From assembly GCF_021216675.1 (NCBI RefSeq), contig NZ_CP086120.1, forward strand, positions 3,147,501-3,211,500: DNA of 64,000 nt. Direction: 5' to 3'. Both the position numbers and the translations under genes were made by a program. Source of the stretch: Streptomyces gobiensis (GTDB lineage Bacteria; Actinomycetota; Actinomycetes; Streptomycetales; Streptomycetaceae). The notes under the pieces are model-generated. The model was not told the DNA's origin, made no database searches, and worked only from the letters and a program-made list of their open reading frames with translations. This document shows, in pieces, positions 17,656 to 25,662 of this stretch. Every line of letters starts with the position of its first letter. The first letter of the stretch is position 1.

Positions 17656-17851
17656 TGCTGATGCGGCCATATTCATTCTCCACCGTGAATCCGCCTCCCC
17701 ACTTATAAAGCATGATCAAGGGTTGGAACGGGTCATCAAGCTCGCCGAGCCGGGGATGAGCCAGAATGAGGTTGTACATCATTGAAATAGTCTCATGCTC
17801 ATTGGGTAGCTCTCGGCGCTGAAACCACAGCCCGGCTGGCCTCTTCGACAC
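17582..17851 (-). CDS. Short frame, possibly a decayed immunity-type gene
   Basis: 89-residue frame whose central part (MMYNLILAHPRLGELDDPFQ, PLIMLYKWGGGFTVENEYGRI) reads like genuine protein and has the lower GC of the toxin neighbourhood. Its last 24 codons overlap the antitoxin-like gene on the other strand and look like frame leakage. The GTG start has no ribosome site. It may be the 5'-intact, 3'-truncated remnant of an immunity gene in the toxin array. Confidence 0.3.
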   Translation of the reverse strand: MSKRPAGLWFQRRELPNEHETISMMYNLILAHPRLGELDDPFQPLIMLYKWGGGFTVENEYGRISINGGPRQRYRGVLRYRSWSSGAMR

Positions 17852-17877
17852 AGATGAGTAACGGTGAATGCCAGGTA

Positions 17878-18117
17878 CTAGCTGGCGCTCATCCCCTTCT
17901 CAGGCCACTCTCCCTTCTCTCGCCTCACTGAACTAATCTTGTAGAAGGCTTTGAGAAACGGGTGATCCGTAGGCCCGTCGTCGGGCTCTGCTCGGCCACT
18001 CGCCTTGCTGACCGATAGAGTGCGCAGCATCCTGCTGGGATCGTCTCCGAAAGCGTAACGAACTTCGATATCACATTCGGAAAGTTTGTGAAAGTATACC
18101 AATGAGGACATTGCCAC
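17878..18117 (-). CDS. Small conserved protein in toxin-immunity array
   Basis: 79 residues: MAMSSLVYFHKLSECDIEVR, YAFGDDPSRMLRTLSVSKAS, ending REKGEWPEKGMSAS. The pattern (short strand-rich start, PxRMxRTL, terminal G-x-W-P-E-x-G-M-x-x-S) is one I associate with streptomycete proteins encoded downstream of polymorphic toxins. It lies in the lower-GC segment and in the same orientation as the toxin, 86 bp after the first immunity-like gene. A second immunity or accessory role is inferred from position. Confidence 0.6.
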   Translation of the reverse strand: MAMSSLVYFHKLSECDIEVRYAFGDDPSRMLRTLSVSKASGRAEPDDGPTDHPFLKAFYKISSVRREKGEWPEKGMSAS

Positions 18118-18203
18118 TCAGCCTTGGTGAAAGCCCTGAGAAATATCAGCTCCGCTGAGGTTCAGGCCCGCGAGACTCAGCACCGCGCGCAATGGTTTGT
18201 CGG

Positions 18204-18587
18204 TCACAGGAGTTCAGCAACCTCGCTTGCCAGGCTGTCAAGTCGACCCTTCTCGACTGGTGGCATGGAATAGCTGAATCCTCGAATTCGTGACAGGAAG
18301 TCCTCTGGGAGTTGCACGTGGTACCTAGTGAGATAGAACCACAGGTCGCCGCGCCATACCCACTCGCCATCAGTGAAGATTGAATCTCCGCCTAGCAATC
18401 GCTTCTCCGAGCCGAGGACGTCCCCTACTGCGCCCATGATGCTCCAGAGCTCGTACCCCTCGTCTAGGTACCGTCGCACATCTTCCTCGTCAGGAATCGG
18501 GTCTGCTTGCAGGAAGTCTTTGATGCTCCCTGCAGATGTCCCGACCTTGTCTTCCCAAAATTCTTGATAGAATCCAGCGATTTTCAT
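18204..18587 (-). CDS. Candidate immunity protein for the adjacent polymorphic toxin
   Basis: 127-residue acidic soluble protein (opens MKIAGFYQEFWEDKVGTSAG) with no membrane segment. Its start has GAGGAG upstream and lies 21 nt after the toxin stop, the classical place for a cognate immunity gene. Codon composition is lower in GC than the flanks, matching the toxin's 3' third, so the two probably moved together. No family assigned; the DGEWVWRGDLWFYLTRYHV segment may be a binding surface. Confidence 0.7.
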   Translation of the reverse strand: MKIAGFYQEFWEDKVGTSAGSIKDFLQADPIPDEEDVRRYLDEGYELWSIMGAVGDVLGSEKRLLGGDSIFTDGEWVWRGDLWFYLTRYHVQLPEDFLSRIRGFSYSMPPVEKGRLDSLASEVAELL

Positions 18588-18608
18588 TTCTTAGCTCCTC
18601 TTTGAGCC

Positions 18609-20987
18609 TCAGGTGAGCACTGGTAGGAAGGTTCGCCAGTAGCCGCCGCCGAATATGACAGGCTCTTGCCCGGTGCCGCCACTTTTGTATGTTCCTACCT
18701 TATTGGTAGGTGCCTTGACTGGAACGCTAAGCTCATTGGCTAGGGCTTGAGCTGCTGGTACGGAAGTGTCTGCCAAATGAGCCGCCACTGTCCCCGAGTG
18801 GCATGATACAAGCCTCACCGGCCCCCCAGTGTAGTTGGGGTTGTTGCGGATAGCATCCGCGATGTGATTGGGGTGAGTATCTCCTGCGGGAAATCCTTTT
18901 CCTGCGGCGTTAACCCGACCCGGCTCAAAATATCCCTTGTTGTTCCCGTGGACCACAACGTCGTGATGCCCGTCCAGAGGCTTCACGTTGTCGTAATTTG
19001 AAAGCGTGCTCGAGTCATACCCGATCGCGGTAGACCGGTCTCTGAAGTAAACGGGATCACCAGTCTCAAGGACGATATCTCCACTCTCCTTCGGTGGAGC
19101 GGCGATCTCTGAGTCCGGCGAAAGACGGGCTGCCTGGTCTCGGCGAGTACCCAAACCATCAAACAGGTCATGCCCGGCAACGCCATTGGTGCCGTAGTCA
19201 AATCCAGCACTATCAGGTGCATGGTTGCCATTCGCGCTAGCCGAATCCCCTGTCTGGTCTCTGACTTCCGGTAGATCCGAGCTTCCATTACCGCTTTGCC
19301 TGTCTACACCTACAGAATTGTCCGGGAGGTCGCTGCCCGCGTTAGGGCCCGTTGTGACATCACGGCCGGTCGCGTCTGGCAGGGTGCCGTCGTCCGTGGC
19401 GTGGGTGGTGCCGCCTGCGCCGGTCGGCTCGGTACGGGTGTTGGAGGCGGTTGGTGTGTCGGGGGCTGCGCCGCCCGGGCTTGGGGTGTTGCCGTCGGCG
19501 TGGGCATTTGTGTTGGCAGGGGTGTTGTGGGCGCCAGTCAGGGCGGGTTCACGTCGGGGGACGGCCGTGCCGGTGCTGTCGGGGGTGCGGTCGGTGGCGG
19601 GGAGTTCGGTGGGGGCGTCGTTGGCGGGTTGTTTGAGGGTGCCGGTGGAGTCGATCAGGTCGCCGTTGGGGGTGAGGAAGGTGTTGTCGGCGGTCATGAC
19701 CGAGCCCTTGGGCACGCCTGTCGTGGTGCCGCCGGGGAGGTCGATGGTGGATTTGCCTGGGGGGAGGTTGATGTCGTGGAGGGGTGTGTTGGGGGTGATG
19801 GTGTGGCCGTTGGGGAGGCGGAGGGTGCCGTCGGGGAGTTCGAGGGCTTGGACGGAGGTGAGGTTCTTCAGGCCGGTGGTGATGTCGGTGATCTTCGGGA
19901 GGGCTTTGATGCTGGTGCCGATGCCTTTGCCGAGGTAGGTCATGGGGTCGATGACGGTGCCGGCTTTGCTGGCGGCGGTGAGGACTTTGCCTGCGGTGCC
20001 GGCTTTGGCGGCGGTGCCGGCGCCGCCGCTGGCGAGGGTGGTGACCGCGTTGAAGGAGACCAGCCCGGCCGCGCGGGCCGGGTTTTCGCTCCACATGTCC
20101 CAGGCCACCAGTTCCTTGCCGACCTGCTTGGTGGTCTGGCGTGACTGGGTCATCCAGTCCCGGACCGGGCCGTCGGGCATCAGCTCGTAGGTGAGCGCGC
20201 CCAGGCCGGAGGTCATGGCCAGCCCGGTGGCCAGCTGCCCCAGGCCCTTCCACGCGTCGGCGAAGCCGTCACTCCAGGGGTTGACCAGCGTGCCCAGGCC
20301 CTTCAGGGTGCCCCAGATCCCGTCGACGATGACGCCGTCCCACACGAAACTCTTGACGTGCTGGTCCAGCCGCCACAGCGGGTACTCCTGCTCCACCGCA
20401 CTGCCCCACGGCGTCTCCCCGGCCTTCTTCATGTCCTCGACACTGAGGCCGTACATGTTCTTGCCCTCAGAACCGTCACCGACGGTCCACTGGGTGCCGC
20501 CTACCAGCGCGGTGATCTTGTTGGCGGCGCGGCGTTCGGCTTCCCAGAACTGGGCGACCGTCGCGGAGATCTCGCGGACGAGGGCGTTGTTGAAGTCGAC
20601 CTTGGTGCTGTCTTCCTTCCAGTCCTCATCACCCTGGAGGGAGCCGACGAACGTTCTGGCTTTGTCTTTGAGCCGCGCCAGCTTCGCGATCAGCGGGCGG
20701 GCCTCGGTCGCGTAGCAGCTCAGCGCGGCGGTGACCTTCTCCAGATCACCGGCGAAACCGTCGGCCTTCTCCCGCACCGGCTTGGTGGTGGCGAACAGCT
20801 GCTCCGCCTCCGGTGCGTCGTAGAACGCCGACAGGCCCTGGAAGCTGGAGTGGATCCCCGTACCGGTCTCCCGGATCGCGGACGCGTCCTTCTTCAGCCC
20901 GGCAATGTCCTTTTCCAGCTGCTCCAGATTCCCAGTGAACTCCGGTATCCCGGACGGGTCCACCTGCTCCTTGACCTCTTCGGCCAC
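18609..20987 (-). CDS. T7SS-type polymorphic toxin with C-terminal caspase-like domain
   Basis: 792 residues, GTG start. Residues 1-115 are helical and WXG100-like (LEQLEKDIAGLKKDASAIRE; YDAPEAEQLF replaces the WxG turn), the usual N-terminus of putative T7SS-secreted polymorphic toxins. Residues 200-360 are Ala/Gly-rich with hydrophobic stretches, then a bank of Pro/Thr/Gly-rich linker (about 400-640). The C-terminal 115 residues differ in composition and are lower in GC. They hold DVVVHGNN (His680-Gly) and VRLVSCHSG (Cys729), the His-Gly and Cys dyad arrangement of clan CD cysteine peptidases. I infer a peptidase-like toxin; the catalytic claim is motif-based only. Confidence 0.75.
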   Translation of the reverse strand: MAEEVKEQVDPSGIPEFTGNLEQLEKDIAGLKKDASAIRETGTGIHSSFQGLSAFYDAPEAEQLFATTKPVREKADGFAGDLEKVTAALSCYATEARPLIAKLARLKDKARTFVGSLQGDEDWKEDSTKVDFNNALVREISATVAQFWEAERRAANKITALVGGTQWTVGDGSEGKNMYGLSVEDMKKAGETPWGSAVEQEYPLWRLDQHVKSFVWDGVIVDGIWGTLKGLGTLVNPWSDGFADAWKGLGQLATGLAMTSGLGALTYELMPDGPVRDWMTQSRQTTKQVGKELVAWDMWSENPARAAGLVSFNAVTTLASGGAGTAAKAGTAGKVLTAASKAGTVIDPMTYLGKGIGTSIKALPKITDITTGLKNLTSVQALELPDGTLRLPNGHTITPNTPLHDINLPPGKSTIDLPGGTTTGVPKGSVMTADNTFLTPNGDLIDSTGTLKQPANDAPTELPATDRTPDSTGTAVPRREPALTGAHNTPANTNAHADGNTPSPGGAAPDTPTASNTRTEPTGAGGTTHATDDGTLPDATGRDVTTGPNAGSDLPDNSVGVDRQSGNGSSDLPEVRDQTGDSASANGNHAPDSAGFDYGTNGVAGHDLFDGLGTRRDQAARLSPDSEIAAPPKESGDIVLETGDPVYFRDRSTAIGYDSSTLSNYDNVKPLDGHHDVVVHGNNKGYFEPGRVNAAGKGFPAGDTHPNHIADAIRNNPNYTGGPVRLVSCHSGTVAAHLADTSVPAAQALANELSVPVKAPTNKVGTYKSGGTGQEPVIFGGGYWRTFLPVLT

Positions 20988-20997
20988 GCCCCCGCCC

Positions 20998-21147
20998 CTA
21001 CCCCTTCTCCGCCTGTGCCTTCGTGATCTCTTCCACGTCCGGGCCCCGGGCCCCGGTCAGGGACTTGCCCGCCCGCGCACCGACGATCCGGCATCGCGAC
21101 TGCTTCATCAGCGTCGGCAGAGGCTGATTCCCCATATCGAACTTCAC
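20998..21147 (-). pseudogene. Truncated WXG100-like gene upstream of toxin
   Basis: GTG 21147 with GGGGAGGGG upstream opens VKFDMGNQPLPTLMKQSR, the typical first 18 residues of streptomycete WXG100-like partners (K-F-D-M-G-x-Q-x-L-x-x-L). The frame then jumps to a C-terminal-like tail (CRIVGARAGKSLTGARGPDV, EEITKAQAEKG) and stops at 49 residues, about half the expected ~100. The central helices and WxG turn are missing, consistent with an internal deletion. It ends 10 nt before the toxin start. Confidence 0.6.
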
Positions 21148-21405
21148 GCCCGACAGCCCCTCCCCGTGGACTGCGCAGGCGGTCTCGTCGTATCAGGAGA
21201 CGCACAAGCCACCCGTGACGCTACACAACTACCAGCACCGCTAAGGAGAATGCCACACGTATTCGGACACGACGGTGGGCTCCCTCAGCCAACGACGACC
21301 TGCGACGCGGGGGTCCTCCTTGGGGGGAAGCGGATGGCACCGCACTATGATTTGCGGTTCGGCCTTGGTGAGGTGCCTGGGCTGGGTTTGGCGTGAGGGG
21401 GAAGC

Positions 21406-21852
21406 ATGCGTAAGACGGTTGGCGGAATAGCTCTGGTCGTGGTGGCCGCGTTGTTGACGGGGTGCGGCGGCGGTGCGGATGAGGACAGCGCCGGTAAGAA
21501 GGACGACACCGCCAAGTCGCCCGTGGAGTCGACGGCTGACGACGCACGGGGCGGGAAAGAGACGCGCGAGGTGACCCTGGAGGTCCAGGGCGACGGGAAG
21601 ACCCAGGTCTTCTACGTGGCTGGTACCACCAAGTCCGAGCAGGTGACCCTCCCGTGGAAGAAGACGACCCAGGTCACCCTGGAGGGTGTGCAGCTGAAGG
21701 TCGGGATTCCGGTGTCCATCGTGCCCGGTCCGGTGCAGGGTTCCGACGGGCAGTTCAAGGCCGCGCCGTGCGTCATCAAGGTCGACGGAAAGAAGGTCGC
21801 GGACAACCAGGGCGGTGAGTCCGAGAAGGGCTGCCAGTACACAGTGAAGTAG
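21406..21852 (+). CDS. Lipoprotein with MmpS-like domain
   Basis: 148 residues; lipobox LLTGC (Cys20) after a short hydrophobic signal, so the protein should be lipid-anchored on the outer face of the membrane. A charged linker (residues 25-50) leads to a ~95-residue beta domain: REVTLEVQGDGKTQVFYVAG, then VTLPWKKTTQVTLEG, similar to the MmpS fold of mycobacterial small membrane proteins. Two Cys (APCVIKV, KGCQYTVK) may form a disulfide. No MmpL partner is adjacent, so any transport role is doubtful. Confidence 0.75.
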   Translation: MRKTVGGIALVVVAALLTGCGGGADEDSAGKKDDTAKSPVESTADDARGGKETREVTLEVQGDGKTQVFYVAGTTKSEQVTLPWKKTTQVTLEGVQLKVGIPVSIVPGPVQGSDGQFKAAPCVIKVDGKKVADNQGGESEKGCQYTVK

Positions 21853-21876
21853 CAGGCGCTCTCGGTAGGTGGGCGG

Positions 21877-22260
21877 TCAGAGGGTGTTCACCGGCATGAC
21901 CGGGACTCCGAAGCCTTTGTATGACTGTGGCCTCGTCGTAGCGATCTCCCACCCCGCTGTGATGCTGGTGGCGACGGCATGGAGGACGGGCCACCCCTCT
22001 TCCGGGAAGAGTGTTGCGGCGATGCGCCCCATGGCGTCAGCGGATATTCTGTCGACACCTGCGATCTCCACGGCGGGCAGCTGGGCGAAGTGGGCAGAGA
22101 TCCCTGGGCGTTGCCGGGTGGCTTCTGCCAGGCAGAGCGCGGGAACGGTGACGACGTAGAGCGGGTCCTCGTGCGCGGCCACGATGAAACCTGACAGCTG
22201 GCGGTTACCCTGCCCGACCGTGAGCAGTGAGTGATGGTCGAAGACGATGCCGCCGCTCAC
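21877..22260 (-). CDS. PIN-domain toxin-like protein
   Basis: 127 residues. IVFDHHSLLTV carries the first PIN Asp (residue 8), CLAEATR an acidic second position, and WEIATTRPQSYKGFGVPVMPV the usual C-terminal PIN ending. The third acidic position, normally D-x-x-H before the hydrophobic helix, reads WPVLHAVATS, so an active-site acid may be absent. The ATG overlaps the antitoxin stop by 4 nt (ATGA), the standard vapBC arrangement. If active it would be a ribonuclease neutralised by the upstream RHH protein. Confidence 0.75.
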   Translation of the reverse strand: MSGGIVFDHHSLLTVGQGNRQLSGFIVAAHEDPLYVVTVPALCLAEATRQRPGISAHFAQLPAVEIAGVDRISADAMGRIAATLFPEEGWPVLHAVATSITAGWEIATTRPQSYKGFGVPVMPVNTL

Positions 22261-22556
22261 GCTGCGGAAGCTCCGGAGCCGCGGCGGGCAGCGGTTCGGG
22301 CCTTGTTCGCTGCGAGCATCCCGCGTGCCTCGACAATCTCTTCATCGGTCAGCGTCTGACCCCCAAGGAAGTTCTCCTCGATATACGCACGTGCTCGCTC
22401 GGCCTGCCGTCTGCGCTCCAGACGGTGACGCAAGGTCTCGTTGATCACGGCGGAGAGAGATGCGGACTCGCCTTGCTGGACTAGGCGCTGAAGCTCGTCG
22501 AGCACCTCTGTGTCGAGAGTGACGGAGATCGGCTTCTTAGGATTCTTTGCGGTCAC
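22257..22556 (-). CDS. Ribbon-helix-helix antitoxin
   Basis: 99 residues, GTG start. The N-terminal KPISVTLDTEVLDELQRLVQ followed by SASLSAVINETLRHRLERRR is a clear RHH DNA-binding domain; the remainder is a basic/Ala-rich helix with QTLTDEEIVEARGML that would wrap the toxin. It overlaps the PIN gene by 4 nt. The antitoxin-toxin order predicts autorepression from the 22557-22674 intergenic region. Confidence 0.78.
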   Translation of the reverse strand: MTAKNPKKPISVTLDTEVLDELQRLVQQGESASLSAVINETLRHRLERRRQAERARAYIEENFLGGQTLTDEEIVEARGMLAANKARTAARRGSGASAA

Positions 22557-22674
22557 GATGCGATGCTATCGCATCTCCATGGTGTGTTCTCATAAGTCGG
22601 CCTCGTGCGCCCACCTGGCGTAGCGTCCGCCCCCTTGGCCAGCACCTTGGTGGCCGTCGCTCGTTGACGACGGC

Positions 22675-22959
22675 ATGATTGTTCACCGCGCGCTGAAGAG
22701 CGCTCTTGTGGCCACCGCCGCTGTAGCCGCCTGCCTGACGGTGGCCCCCGCTTCCGCTCAGGCGGCCGAGTCGTCCGAGAGTCCCTGTAAGGGCATGCCG
22801 GACCAGAACGTCGCCCATCCGTATGACCGCAGGGCGTACCTCTCCTGTGTGGATGAGCAGCTGTGGCTCACCTACTGCCCGGAGGGTCTGCACTACAACC
22901 CCAACAAGGCCCGGCCGCTGGGGGTGTGCGAGGACCCCAGGAGCATCAAGGAGGGCTAG
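22675..22959 (+). CDS. Secreted peritrophin-A-like (chitin-binding) small protein
   Basis: 94 residues; Sec signal with cleavage after AQA leaves about 64 residues. The mature part has four cysteines in a CBM14/peritrophin-like layout: CKGMPDQNVAHPYDRRAYLS, then Cys, DEQLWLTYCPEGLHYNPNKA and GVCEDP. Such domains bind chitin in invertebrates and viruses and occur as stand-alone secreted proteins in streptomycetes. A chitin-adhesion or self-surface role is inferred. Confidence 0.7.
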   Translation: MIVHRALKSALVATAAVAACLTVAPASAQAAESSESPCKGMPDQNVAHPYDRRAYLSCVDEQLWLTYCPEGLHYNPNKARPLGVCEDPRSIKEG

Positions 22960-23055
22960 CTGTTCTCGAAGACCGGGCGGTCCCGCGTCGGGGGACGGGA
23001 CCGCCGCTTCCCGGGTCCGCTTGAGCGCGTGCCCCGGCTGGGTAGCCTCAGTGGC

Positions 23056-23844
23056 ATGCTGTCCGTCTACGCCGCCCGGCTGGGCGCGGACGCCTGCGTC
23101 AGCCGTAATGCGGATCTTCCCCACTACGCAGCGAGCACCATGAAGGTCGCGGTGCTCGCGGCCCTGTACCGAAGCGGTCTGGATCTTGACGCGCCGGTGC
23201 CGGTGCGGAATTCGTTCTTCTCGGCCGTTCCGGGGCCCGCGTATGGCATCGTTCCGGACTGGGAGATCGATCCCGGTACGTGGCGGCTGGTGGGGGAACG
23301 TGCGTCACTGCGTTGGCTGGCGCGGCAGATGGTCGTGCACTCCTCGGACCTCGCCGCGAACCACTGCCTGGCCCATGTGGGCCTTGACGCCGTCGCGGAG
23401 GTATGGCGGCTGGCCGGGGCCCGGCACAGCAGCACCAGGCGCGGAATCCAGGACTTCGCCGCTCGCGCCGCCGGGGTCACCAACCTGGTGACCGCCGCCG
23501 ATCTTGCCCGCCTGCTGTGCTGGCTGCCGGGTGACCTGCTGGAGCTGCTGGCCGAGAATGCGCACCGGGTCGATCTGGCGGCCGGTCTGCCGCCGGGGAC
23601 ATGGATCGCGTTCAAGAACGGCTGGGTCCCCGGGGTCCGGCACAGCGCCGGGATCGTCCGTCCCCCGGATGCCCCGCCCTATGTCATCGCCGTCTGCTAT
23701 ACGGGTCCCCTCGCTACGGGGCAGGCCACCGGCGACCCGGCCGCCCGTCTGCTCGCCCGTATCTCCGCCACCCTCTGGTCCCACCGCGATGGGCTCGGCG
23801 GCTCGCCGGATTTCGCAGGGACTTCCACCGATGGCTCGCTCTGA
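23056..23844 (+). CDS. Class A beta-lactamase-related serine hydrolase (atypical active site)
   Basis: 262 residues from ATG 23056 (GTG 23029 is an alternative start). HYAASTMKVAVL holds the SxxK nucleophile motif. HSSDLAANHCL occupies the SDN position but reads S-S-D, and FKNGW replaces the KTG triad. No ExxLN omega-loop motif is visible and no signal peptide. It is therefore a member of the fold unlikely to hydrolyse beta-lactams; cytoplasmic esterase or peptidase activity is possible. Similar short proteins without leader are frequent in streptomycetes. Confidence 0.75.
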   Translation: MLSVYAARLGADACVSRNADLPHYAASTMKVAVLAALYRSGLDLDAPVPVRNSFFSAVPGPAYGIVPDWEIDPGTWRLVGERASLRWLARQMVVHSSDLAANHCLAHVGLDAVAEVWRLAGARHSSTRRGIQDFAARAAGVTNLVTAADLARLLCWLPGDLLELLAENAHRVDLAAGLPPGTWIAFKNGWVPGVRHSAGIVRPPDAPPYVIAVCYTGPLATGQATGDPAARLLARISATLWSHRDGLGGSPDFAGTSTDGSL

Positions 23845-23960
23845 CGGCAAATCCGACTTAGGCAGAGCAGGGCTGAAAAGCGCTGAATTCCCGGAGGGCA
23901 TGCTCGAAACCACCGGTGCGAAAAAGGTTTCGCGGGCTCGCTTCAGGTAACCAAAGAAAC

Positions 23961-24296
23961 GTGAGCAACGCCCATGAACCCATACCCCCAAACGCACGAC
24001 ACGGCCGGAGTCGGCGCGGCGCCGTGACAAACGGGGCAGCCACGGTCATCCGCACGATCGCGGACATCGCCGCAGGATTCCTAGGCCTGTGGATCTTGCT
24101 GTACCTGCTTAACGCCAACCAGGAGAACGCATTCGTCAGCTTTGTACAGAGCGTGGCCGACTGGCTCGCCTGGTGGTCTCAGGACATCTTCACCATGGAA
24201 AGCGACTGGCAGCGGGTCCTCCTTAATTACGGACTGCCCGCCGTGATTTACCTGTTGGTTGGGCACTGGCTGGCCGGACGGGTGCGCCGGCTCTGA
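23961..24296 (+). CDS. Small membrane protein, hypothetical
   Basis: About 111 residues with two hydrophobic helices (TIADIAAGFLGLWILLYLL; VLLNYGLPAVIYLLVGHWLAG) separated by a loop containing DWLAWWSQDIFTMESDWQRV. Start is uncertain: GTG 23961, GTG 24024 and an upstream ATG 23916 are all in frame. Similar two-helix proteins occur widely in streptomycetes with no known function. It converges on the LysM gene with 10 bp between stops. Confidence 0.6.
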   Translation: MSNAHEPIPPNARHGRSRRGAVTNGAATVIRTIADIAAGFLGLWILLYLLNANQENAFVSFVQSVADWLAWWSQDIFTMESDWQRVLLNYGLPAVIYLLVGHWLAGRVRRL

Positions 24297-24306
24297 CCGG
24301 GGCCGG

Positions 24307-24798
24307 TCAGGCGCCGATCGGTACCCGCAGGATCTGGCCGGGGAAGATCCGGTCAGGGTCGCTGATCTGGGCTGGATTGGCCCGTACGATCCGTGGGTAG
24401 AGGGTGGCGTCTTCGTAGTGCTGCCTGGCGATGGCCGACAGGGTGTCGCCCGGCGCCACCACGTGCTCGCGGTAGCCGATGTAGCCGGGCACGATCCCGG
24501 GTCCGTAGATCGCGGGCACGGTCACCTTGTTGATCTCGCTGCCGTCATCGGCGCTGAACTCGAAGATCTGGATGAACAGCCGGTCGAGCCGGAAGGCCGC
24601 GCGGCTGACGTCGACCTCCAGCTGGAACTGCCCGTGCTCGCCGGTGCCGCCGCCGACCATGAAGTGCCCGGTCACCTCGTCATGGCCTTCGGTGATGCGG
24701 TACTGCAAGGTGGCCTCGAAGCCGACGCCGACACCGGCCACCTGCACCGGGTTGCCGACCAGGTCCAGCTCTCGCGGCTGGTCGATGCGATTGGTCAT
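24307..24798 (-). CDS. Gmad2-LysM domain protein
   Basis: 163 residues. Residues 5-100 (IDQPRELDLVGNPVQVAGVG, then FQLEVDVSRAAFRL, IQIFEFSADDGSEINKVTVP) form an Ig-like Gmad2 domain; the C-terminal 50 residues are a LysM module (HVVAPGDTLSAIARQHYEDA, then IVRANPAQISDPDRIFPGQI, LRVP). There is no signal peptide, so export is by an unrecognised route or the protein acts in the cytoplasm. The LysM suggests binding to peptidoglycan GlcNAc. Encoded next to a secreted amidase in the same orientation. Confidence 0.82.
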   Translation of the reverse strand: MTNRIDQPRELDLVGNPVQVAGVGVGFEATLQYRITEGHDEVTGHFMVGGGTGEHGQFQLEVDVSRAAFRLDRLFIQIFEFSADDGSEINKVTVPAIYGPGIVPGYIGYREHVVAPGDTLSAIARQHYEDATLYPRIVRANPAQISDPDRIFPGQILRVPIGA

Positions 24799-24884
24799 GA
24801 ACCCTCCCCTTCAGTCCCTTCAGTGCGAAACTGACGTCTCTCACTCTCCGCGCCCACCCGGCGGTGGTCAACGGTGCCGCCGTC

Positions 24885-25580
24885 TCAGCCAGGCCGCATG
24901 GCGGACAGATAGGCGCTCAGCTTCCCGGGGCACTCCGTTGCCATAAACGTCTTGTGCCCCGTGATCGACGTTCCCGCGTTCCCCACGCTGCGCAGGTGCG
25001 CGATCGCGTTGCGGAAGCCCTGAATGAGCTGGTCGGTGATCGGGTCGTAGGCGCTGCCGCCGCCGACCAGCCCGCACACCGCGTAGTAGCGGTCATTGCC
25101 GTCGTTCGTGCCGTTCGCGGCGGTCCTGATTCCCACGCCGCGCCCTTCGAAGACATAGCCATGGACGCAGACCAGATAGGTGTAGGCGATGTCGTCCCAG
25201 CCCCTGTCGTCCATATGGGTGTTCTGGATGCCACGCACTTGCGCGGGGCAAAAGGAGTGTTTGCTGGCGGCGAAGCGTTTGGGCCCGAGGTGATGGACGG
25301 CGACGCCGCCTCGTGCCGGGTAGATCCGGGTGGAGCGCCTCTTCGGGGAGCGGGCACGCCACTGAGGGCGGCTGATGAAGCGCGGCATCACCAGGCTGCC
25401 CCTTTCCGCAAGGGGCACGGTCGGCAGCTCGTCCGGGTCGGCCGCGTAGGCCGGGCTGAAGCAGACGGTGGGAAGGGCCGCCGCCCCGGTGGCCACGGCA
25501 AGCGCCCTGCTGGTGAGGCCCAGAAAGCCACGGCGAGTGGTGTGCGTGCTGTTGGAATCGTGGTCGTGGTGGTCTGGCAC
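24885..25580 (-). CDS. Tat-exported N-acetylmuramoyl-L-alanine amidase / PGRP-type protein
   Basis: 231 residues from a GTG with GGGGGAGAGC upstream. TTRRGFLGLTS with a following Ala-rich stretch is a twin-arginine signal. The mature part matches the amidase_2/PGRP fold: FISRPQWRARSP, VAVHHLGP (first Zn His), Y-x-Y in IAYTYLVC, FEGRGVGIRTA, and ITGHKTFMATECPGKL with the second His and the Cys-Pro-Gly. It should cleave the MurNAc-L-Ala bond in the wall; three extra Cys may stabilise it. A 14-bp palindrome lies about 80 nt upstream. Confidence 0.85.
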   Translation of the reverse strand: MPDHHDHDSNSTHTTRRGFLGLTSRALAVATGAAALPTVCFSPAYAADPDELPTVPLAERGSLVMPRFISRPQWRARSPKRRSTRIYPARGGVAVHHLGPKRFAASKHSFCPAQVRGIQNTHMDDRGWDDIAYTYLVCVHGYVFEGRGVGIRTAANGTNDGNDRYYAVCGLVGGGSAYDPITDQLIQGFRNAIAHLRSVGNAGTSITGHKTFMATECPGKLSAYLSAMRPG

Positions 25581-25662
25581 GCTCTCCCCCTCGTCACGGG
25601 CCTTGCCACCATCGGCGATGGTGGCGGCATAAGTGATGAAGAGAATGGTATCGCGTCAAAGT

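Noticed and set aside
23056-23844. Beta-lactam resistance gene
   Set aside because: The SDN and KTG motifs are altered, no omega-loop Glu is seen and there is no export signal; only the fold relationship is supported.
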